Source: CBFHWY01 sp965659675
GTDB lineage: Bacteria > Bacteroidota > Bacteroidia > Flavobacteriales_G > Salibacteraceae
DNA length: 10,202 bases
Direction of reading: 5' to 3'
Assembly (NCBI GenBank): GCA_965659675.1
Contig: CBFHWY010000088.1
Span: forward strand, 1 to 10,202
Position numbers and translations under genes: made by a program. The notes beneath the pieces are model-generated. The model was not told the origin of the DNA. It searched no databases and saw nothing but the letters and a program-made list of their open reading frames with translations. Of the stretch, positions 6,423 through 10,202 are shown piece by piece. The number at the start of each line of letters is the position of its first letter. The stretch's first letter is position 1.

Positions 6423-7213
6423 TTGCCAAACCCTACATAGCAAAATGGCAAGAACATGCTCCCTGGAAAGATTTTGCACAGGTGGAGCAAGACTTGATAA
6501 TCAGCAGGACTTTGGTTGAGATTTTCTCAGATGACTTCCTCCGTAAACATTTAGCTTTCAGGGGTGGTACGGCTTTGCACAAATTGTACCTGAATCCGGC
6601 AACAAGATATTCAGAAGATATTGACTTGGTTCAGATAAAACCGGGACCTATAAAACCTATAATGCAGCGTATTGGTGACGTGATTGCCTTTTTTGAAGAA
6701 GACAGGAGAACACAAAACAGAGGGCACGGCATTAAGGTACTATACCGCTTCACTTCTGAATATGAAGAAATACGCATGCGCTTAAAACTGGAAATCAATT
6801 GCCGAGAGCATTTTAATGTGTTGGATTGGACATACTTTCCTTACAAAGTTGAAAGCGATTGGTTTCAAGGTGAATGTGAAATAAGAACCTACAGCATTAA
6901 TGAACTTCTTGGCACAAAACTGCGTGCCTTGTATCAGCGCAGCAAAGGGCGAGATTTGTTTGACCTGGACTATGCAAGGCTCAACATGGAGATTAATGTA
7001 GATGAGATACTCCAATGCTTTTACAAATACATAGAATTTGCCACAGAAAAGAAACCACCATCAAAAAATGAGTTTCTTCAAAATATAGAAGCGAAAGAAA
7101 AAGACACAGACTTTACGGGGGACATGGAAGCCCTGTTAAGACCGGAAGTTAAATACAATCAGCAAGACGCCTTTGAATGGTTGAAAACTGAAGTAATTGA
7201 AAAAATGAATTAG
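6419..7213 (+). CDS. abiEii: Type IV toxin-antitoxin toxin AbiEii, nucleotidyltransferase family
   Basis: 264 residues with the AbiEii/DNA-polymerase-beta-like nucleotidyltransferase signature. FRGGTALHK at 47-55 is followed by RYSEDIDL with the paired acidic residues Asp67 and Asp69. Next come LKLEIN at 122-127 and LLGTKLRALYQRSKGRDLFDL at 163-183, with the conserved Lys and the GRD motif. AbiEii toxins transfer nucleotides to RNA substrates (tRNA in studied relatives) and arrest growth during phage infection. Every motif expected of an active enzyme is present and the frame is intact, so the pair could function. Translation is probably coupled to abiEi through the ATGA overlap at 6419-6422. 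Confidence 0.92.
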   Translation: MIAKPYIAKWQEHAPWKDFAQVEQDLIISRTLVEIFSDDFLRKHLAFRGGTALHKLYLNPATRYSEDIDLVQIKPGPIKPIMQRIGDVIAFFEEDRRTQNRGHGIKVLYRFTSEYEEIRMRLKLEINCREHFNVLDWTYFPYKVESDWFQGECEIRTYSINELLGTKLRALYQRSKGRDLFDLDYARLNMEINVDEILQCFYKYIEFATEKKPPSKNEFLQNIEAKEKDTDFTGDMEALLRPEVKYNQQDAFEWLKTEVIEKMN

Positions 7214-7266
7214 CGTAAGCAAAACCTGCAAAAAGAATTAGTTGAACGACTGCAACATAAAGACAG
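7214..7266 (+). pseudogene. Truncated remnant of a third gene downstream of abiEii
   Basis: Directly after the abiEii TAG, in the same frame, the sequence reads RKQNLQKELVERLQHKDSF before it runs into the modC repeat at 7267. The Leu/Glu/Lys amphipathic pattern and the HKDSF ending resemble the N-terminus of a small protein often seen after abiEii in Bacteroidota (…SFWSY-type starts). That comparison is from memory and unverified. No ATG precedes it in this frame apart from the last Met of AbiEii, so either a start codon was lost or a TAG now separates it. The join to modC DNA occurs at CTTTTT, where a short microhomology may have helped. Confidence 0.4.
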
Positions 7267-7464
7267 CTTTTTGCTCCTGCTCAAAGCACTGATCATATCA
7301 GTTTGCGTGCACGTATTCTCGAAATCCAACAGAAGCAGGGCAAAAGCCTTCTCAGGCTGCTTTTAAAGGGAGAAGTCTATTCTCTGGAGCTACCAGATGC
7401 CGGCAAGTACAAAGTAGGCGAGGAGCTGCCATTAAGCTTCTCTAGCGAGCTGCACCTTAAATAA
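7267..7464 (+). pseudogene. Orphan 3' fragment of modC (65 codons)
   Basis: Reads in the modC frame from LFAPAQSTDHISLRARILEIQQ to ELHLK and a TAA, lacking the whole ATPase domain. Relative to modC I count 13 base changes in this part, 8 of them synonymous. The amino-acid changes are Thr-Ser, Asp-Glu, Ala-Pro and Leu-His. A freshly decaying copy would not be expected to favour silent sites, so this fragment probably comes from an intact modC of a related lineage. It has no start codon and is not expected to be translated. Confidence 0.9.
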
Positions 7465-7490
7465 ATGTTGATAAATCCACTTTGCTTTTT

Positions 7491-7523
7491 GGCTTAAGTC
7501 GCTGAATATTAAGCCTAATTTAC
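7491..7523 (+). terminator. Duplicated modC terminator hairpin
   Basis: GGCTTAA (7491-7497) and TTAAGCC (7509-7515), identical to the stem of the modC terminator in copy 1, with tail TAATTTAC. It would insulate the downstream gene from read-through of the AbiE operon, though the tail is weaker than in copy 1. Confidence 0.45.
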
Positions 7524-7623
7524 TACTTTAGTTTTCACCTCTTCTCGACCTGCATTCCCATGAATAGTATAGAATAACGGCTTGAAGAGACTCAAAAGGG
7601 AACTTTTGGGGGTTTTAAAATGA

Positions 7624-7630
7624 GTTGGCA
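7624..7630 (+). other. Candidate cassette insertion core (GTTGGCA), copy 2
   Basis: GTTGGCA sits exactly where the modC flank ends. It is a perfect inverse of the TGCCAAC that opens the hairpin of this same unit (9395-9401). In integron terms this is the 5' core of a cassette and the hairpin carries its partner. See the core at 4215 for the parallel case. Confidence 0.4.
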
Positions 7631-7642
7631 AGCATTAAAAAA

Positions 7643-8413
7643 ATGAATAAGAAAGAACTAACACCTTTAGTGGTTCATAAGGCAATTGAACCTTATTTGG
7701 ATAAAAAGGACGGACTATTCAAAAGAGTTAGTTCGGACAAGGATTTGATTCGATTCAAGGGAAGCTCTATTGACTCGAATTTTTTCTTCCATATTAAATC
7801 CCATAGAAAACAGAATAATCAAAATCAAATTCAATTGGAATACCAGCCCTTCACGGCTGAGTCAGTCGAGTCGAGAACAAGTTGGGTTAAATCTGATCAG
7901 AAAAGCATTGATGCACATTTTCAAATTTGGTTCAAGCTATTGAGTGAATTTAAAAGCACGAAAACAGTTTTTGATGACCCAATTGAAAAAGGATTTCAGG
8001 AAGACTATTATTCTTATTTCGAAATAATTGAAGAAGAGAAAGACAAACCATTAGAACCTTCGTCAATTCTTCCTCTATACGAGCATTTTGAAGAAATTAA
8101 ACTCAAACTGGATGAATACAAGAATGAGGAAAACACTTCCGAAATTGAGGATATTCAAGAGGAAATAAATGACCTGAATAAGAATCTTACAGTTTCTGGA
8201 AGACAAGAGATTGCAAATAGAATTTGTTTGGTCTGGGCGAAACTGACAAAACTTGGAATTAAATACATCAAAGAGTTTGTTGAAGTTTCAAGGAAATATG
8301 TTATGAAAGAGGCAGCTAAACGTGCATTTCAACTTGGACAAAAAGGATTAGATTACTTGGAAGACTTAGACAAATTTTTAAATAGGGTTACCCATTTAAA
8401 TCACAGAACGTAA
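7643..8413 (+). CDS. Hypothetical protein, 3' end altered by IS insertion
   Basis: 256 residues from ATG 7643; a TTG at 7625 lies in the presumed core site and is less likely. No signal peptide or membrane segment; charged, with acidic and lysine-rich helical stretches (residues about 140-180: EHFEEIKLKLDEYKNEEN, EIEDIQEEINDLNKN), and a QEDYYSYFEIIEEE stretch at about 115-130. I do not recognise a family. The last residues (RVTHLNHRT) are read from the left end of the IS1595 element. Rejoining the flanks at the repeated TTTTAAAT gives ...DKFLN followed by TAA, so the native protein would be about 247 residues and function may survive. It is the only gene between the modC flank and hairpin B, and is very AT-rich. 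Confidence 0.75.
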   Translation: MNKKELTPLVVHKAIEPYLDKKDGLFKRVSSDKDLIRFKGSSIDSNFFFHIKSHRKQNNQNQIQLEYQPFTAESVESRTSWVKSDQKSIDAHFQIWFKLLSEFKSTKTVFDDPIEKGFQEDYYSYFEIIEEEKDKPLEPSSILPLYEHFEEIKLKLDEYKNEENTSEIEDIQEEINDLNKNLTVSGRQEIANRICLVWAKLTKLGIKYIKEFVEVSRKYVMKEAAKRAFQLGQKGLDYLEDLDKFLNRVTHLNHRT

Positions 8414-9373
8414 ATAGGCTGCGTTGACGGTCTGTTGCTTTGGTGAAAAATCAAAGCTATGAAAACGTTGAAGAGTATATCACGGAAGGAATTCAAGGAT
8501 CGGTTTGGCAGCGCAGATCAATGCCTGGCCTACCTGCATCAGCAAAAATGGGCAGAAGGCTACACATGTCGTAAATGCCGGAACACCAAGGCGTGTGAAG
8601 GTAAAATGTCATACAGCATGCGATGCACGCGTTGCGGCTATGATGAGTCACCAACAGCAGGCACATTATTCCATAAGCTGAAATTCGGAATAGAACATGC
8701 CTTTGAGATGGCATACGACATCGCTACCGGCAAAAAAGGCGCGAGCAGCATTTGGTTGGCAGAACGCAATGGTGTAAGACAGACCACCGCTTGGTTATTC
8801 AGGCGGAAGGTTCAACAAGCGATGAAAAGCAGTTGTAGTCATCCACTGACCGACGAGGTTCATGTTGACGAATTTGAGATAGGAACACCGCAGAAGCACG
8901 AACAAGGGCGCAGCTACTCGGAAAAGAAGACAAGGGTTGTCATTGCCATGGAATACAGGAACGGCAAGGCCGGACGCGGCTATGCACGTACAATAAAAGA
9001 TTACAGTTCAGAATCATTGAGGCCCATATTCCTGGATCATATCAGCCTAAACGCTCAGGTGGTAAGCGATGGATGGAGCGGTTATCAGCCCATCAAGAAG
9101 CTCTATAAAAATATGACTTCACGGCTTTCTGACAAAGGGCAGAACTTCAAGATGATACACATCCAGATCCGCAACCTGAAGAACTGGCTTCGGGGAACGC
9201 ATTCGTATTGTGACAAGAGACTACTGGATCAATACCTCGAAGAGTACTTCTTTCGTTTTAACAGGAACAATTTCAGGGAGACAATCCTCGATAAATTGCT
9301 CGAAAGAATGGTGAACACAGACCCAATGCCTTATAAATCAATTAAATGTATTGCCACCTAAATGAGTAACCCT
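8384..9373 (+). mobile_element. IS1595-family insertion sequence, complete
   Basis: About 990 bp. The left end AGGGTTACCCATTTA (8384-8398) and the reverse complement of the right end, AGGGTTACTCATTTA, agree at 14 of 15 bases and serve as terminal inverted repeats. TTTTAAAT occurs directly left (8376-8383) and two bases past the right end (9376-9383), compatible with the 8-bp target duplications of this family; the extra TT may be poly-T slippage or a small error in my end assignment. The element carries one intact transposase. Its more balanced base composition contrasts with the AT-rich gene it entered. Confidence 0.85.
8459..9361 (+). CDS. IS1595-family (ISXO2-like) transposase
   Basis: 300 residues, full length for the family. 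An N-terminal zinc ribbon uses Cys37/Cys40 and Cys56/Cys59 (CRKC and CTRC). The ISXO2-like DDE-type catalytic domain follows: Asp137 in EVHVDEFEIG, Asp204 in VVSDGWSGY, Asn239 in RNLKNWLRGTH, and the YLEEYFFRFNR motif with Glu261/262. The frame is intact, so the element may still be mobile. The stop is 11 bases inside the right terminal repeat. No passenger genes. Confidence 0.95.
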   Translation: MKTLKSISRKEFKDRFGSADQCLAYLHQQKWAEGYTCRKCRNTKACEGKMSYSMRCTRCGYDESPTAGTLFHKLKFGIEHAFEMAYDIATGKKGASSIWLAERNGVRQTTAWLFRRKVQQAMKSSCSHPLTDEVHVDEFEIGTPQKHEQGRSYSEKKTRVVIAMEYRNGKAGRGYARTIKDYSSESLRPIFLDHISLNAQVVSDGWSGYQPIKKLYKNMTSRLSDKGQNFKMIHIQIRNLKNWLRGTHSYCDKRLLDQYLEEYFFRFNRNNFRETILDKLLERMVNTDPMPYKSIKCIAT

Positions 9374-9394
9374 TTTTTTAAATTAAAAAACGCT

Positions 9395-9526
9395 TGCCAA
9401 CACCGGCTATAGCAAATGCGGGCTGACTGCTTAAAAAAGAAGATATTACAACTAATTAAATTAACGGTAGCCGGACAAGAAAGCGGTTTCAAAATCCCGC
9501 ACTTGCCATAGCCAGGGCCGTTAGGC
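9395..9526 (+). repeat. 132-bp attC-like imperfect palindrome, copy B
   Basis: Runs from TGCCAAC to GTTAGGC. The left arm GGCTATAGCAAATGCGGG (9405-9422) pairs with CCCGCACTTGCCATAGCC (about 9496-9513) with few mismatches, and CAACACC faces GGGCCGTT. The 3' end GTTAGGC fits the integron core consensus GTTRRRY. Before the IS insertion the hairpin started about 8 bases after the stop of the gene at 7643. Only the arm bases that differ from copy A differ, and they do so in matching pairs. Confidence 0.72.
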
Positions 9527-9545
9527 TTAACGCAAAATAAAAGAA

Positions 9546-10202
9546 ATGAATGATCAAATAAATAAAGCCATTCTTCAACTTCACAAGCGTGCTGAAAAGT
9601 ATACTGATGAAGAGCTCGTTGAAACCTTTGTTGATGTGGGGCCACTGTTTACTCTTCTACAGAACTCAGATCATCAAATACTGTATGGACGAAGAGGCAC
9701 TGGCAAGACTCACGTATTAAGCTATTTAAAAAGGTATCAAACCAACCAGGGAGACTGTTCTGTTTACCTTGATCTAAGAACAATAGGTTCGACAGGTGGA
9801 CTTTATTCAGATATTTCGATACCTCTAGCAGAAAGAGCAACAAGACTATTGGTCGATGTTCTTTCAAGTATTCATGATCAGATTCTAGACTTCACATTGT
9901 TAAACGATGAAGAAATTGATCTTTCTAAAATCGGCCCACCTTTAGAGAATTTGGCAGATGCTTTTACTGAAATAAAGATTGAAGGACCAATTGAAGCTGA
10001 AGAAACTACGATTACGTCAGGTACAGAAAAATCTGTTTTTGCATTTGGCATTAGCGAACAAGGGCTATCAGCTAACATGAGTTCTCAAGACGAACAAACG
10101 AAAGGCAAAACAAAAAGAAAGGCGACATCTGGATTAGAGAAACACAGAGTCCACTTCCCCGCAATACAGCATCATTTTAAAAAAGTTATTGATAATCTAA
10201 AT
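9546..10202 (+). CDS. ORC/CDC6-like P-loop ATPase, N-terminal part (runs off right edge)
   Basis: 219 codons are visible without a stop. The start ATG at 9546 lies 20 bases after hairpin B, in an A-rich context. Residues about 25-60 read FVDVGPLFTLLQNSDHQILYGRRGTGKTHVL, with Walker A GRRGTGKT at 48-55. Then VYLDLRTIGSTGG and the downstream RATRLLVDVLSSIHD follow, a pattern I associate with ORC-CDC6-type AAA ATPases of bacterial accessory and defence regions. After ~residue 150 comes a polar, low-complexity Ser/Thr/Lys stretch, then a new helix. Walker B and sensors would lie outside the window. By position it would be the gene of a third cassette. Function is unknown; a defence role is only inferred. 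Confidence 0.8.
   Translation, partial: MNDQINKAILQLHKRAEKYTDEELVETFVDVGPLFTLLQNSDHQILYGRRGTGKTHVLSYLKRYQTNQGDCSVYLDLRTIGSTGGLYSDISIPLAERATRLLVDVLSSIHDQILDFTLLNDEEIDLSKIGPPLENLADAFTEIKIEGPIEAEETTITSGTEKSVFAFGISEQGLSANMSSQDEQTKGKTKRKATSGLEKHRVHFPAIQHHFKKVIDNLN

Larger units (their letters stand above)
7267..7628 (+). repeat. 362-bp direct repeat, copy 2
   Basis: Second copy of 3858-4219 at an exact offset of 3409. Differences are spread over the whole length, with a cluster of five in the last 20 bases. It begins abruptly inside the abiE third-gene remnant and ends at GAGTTGG (7622-7628), after which a different gene follows from that in copy 1. Confidence 0.95.

Noticed and set aside
4249..7213. 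Classical integrative element between the modC repeats with its own integrase
   Set aside because: No integrase, excisionase or relaxase gene lies between the repeats, and the left edge of copy 2 cuts through another gene.

Overview
The window looks like chromosomal DNA of a member of the Bacteroidota (Cytophagia/Flavobacteriia-like). One secreted protein ends in a type IX secretion sorting domain. Lipoprotein signals are present, start sites are A-rich without Shine-Dalgarno sequences, and the transposase and toxin-antitoxin families are common in that phylum. I cannot assign a genus.

Layout: 1-687 has no convincing gene and is repeat-rich (13 heptamers, then 2.5 copies of a 94-bp unit with internal inverted repeats). 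688-1685 (minus) is a two-gene unit, a T9SS-exported cyclophilin followed by a small CxxC metal-binding HMA protein. 1718-4055 (plus) is a compact modABC molybdate uptake operon with 4-base ATGA overlaps. These two blocks look like the ordinary core genome.

From the end of modC rightwards the DNA is visibly more AT-rich and mosaic. A 362-bp segment (last 65 codons of modC plus its terminator and downstream flank) occurs twice, at 3858-4219 and 7267-7628, about 93% identical and without indels. Each copy stops at the same GAGTTGG and is followed by a different single gene: a coiled-coil lipoprotein (4249-5298) or an unrelated cytoplasmic-looking protein (7643 onward). Each of those genes is followed within about 8-11 bases of its real or inferred stop by a 131-132 bp imperfect palindrome (5310-5440 and 9395-9526). 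The arms of the two palindromes differ in sequence yet remain self-complementary. This is the architecture of gene cassettes with attC-like recombination sites, although no integron integrase lies in the window. Between the copies sits an AbiEi/AbiEii type IV toxin-antitoxin (phage defence) operon, whose apparent third gene is cut off exactly where the second modC repeat begins. An IS1595-family element has inserted at the very end of the second cassette gene. A third cassette-like gene begins right after the second palindrome: an ORC/CDC6-like P-loop ATPase running off the right edge.

Overall, the 3' flank of modC appears to be an accessory-gene insertion hotspot. The candidate novelty is the attC-like hairpin/cassette arrangement, which makes a specific prediction about the next hairpin downstream of the window.
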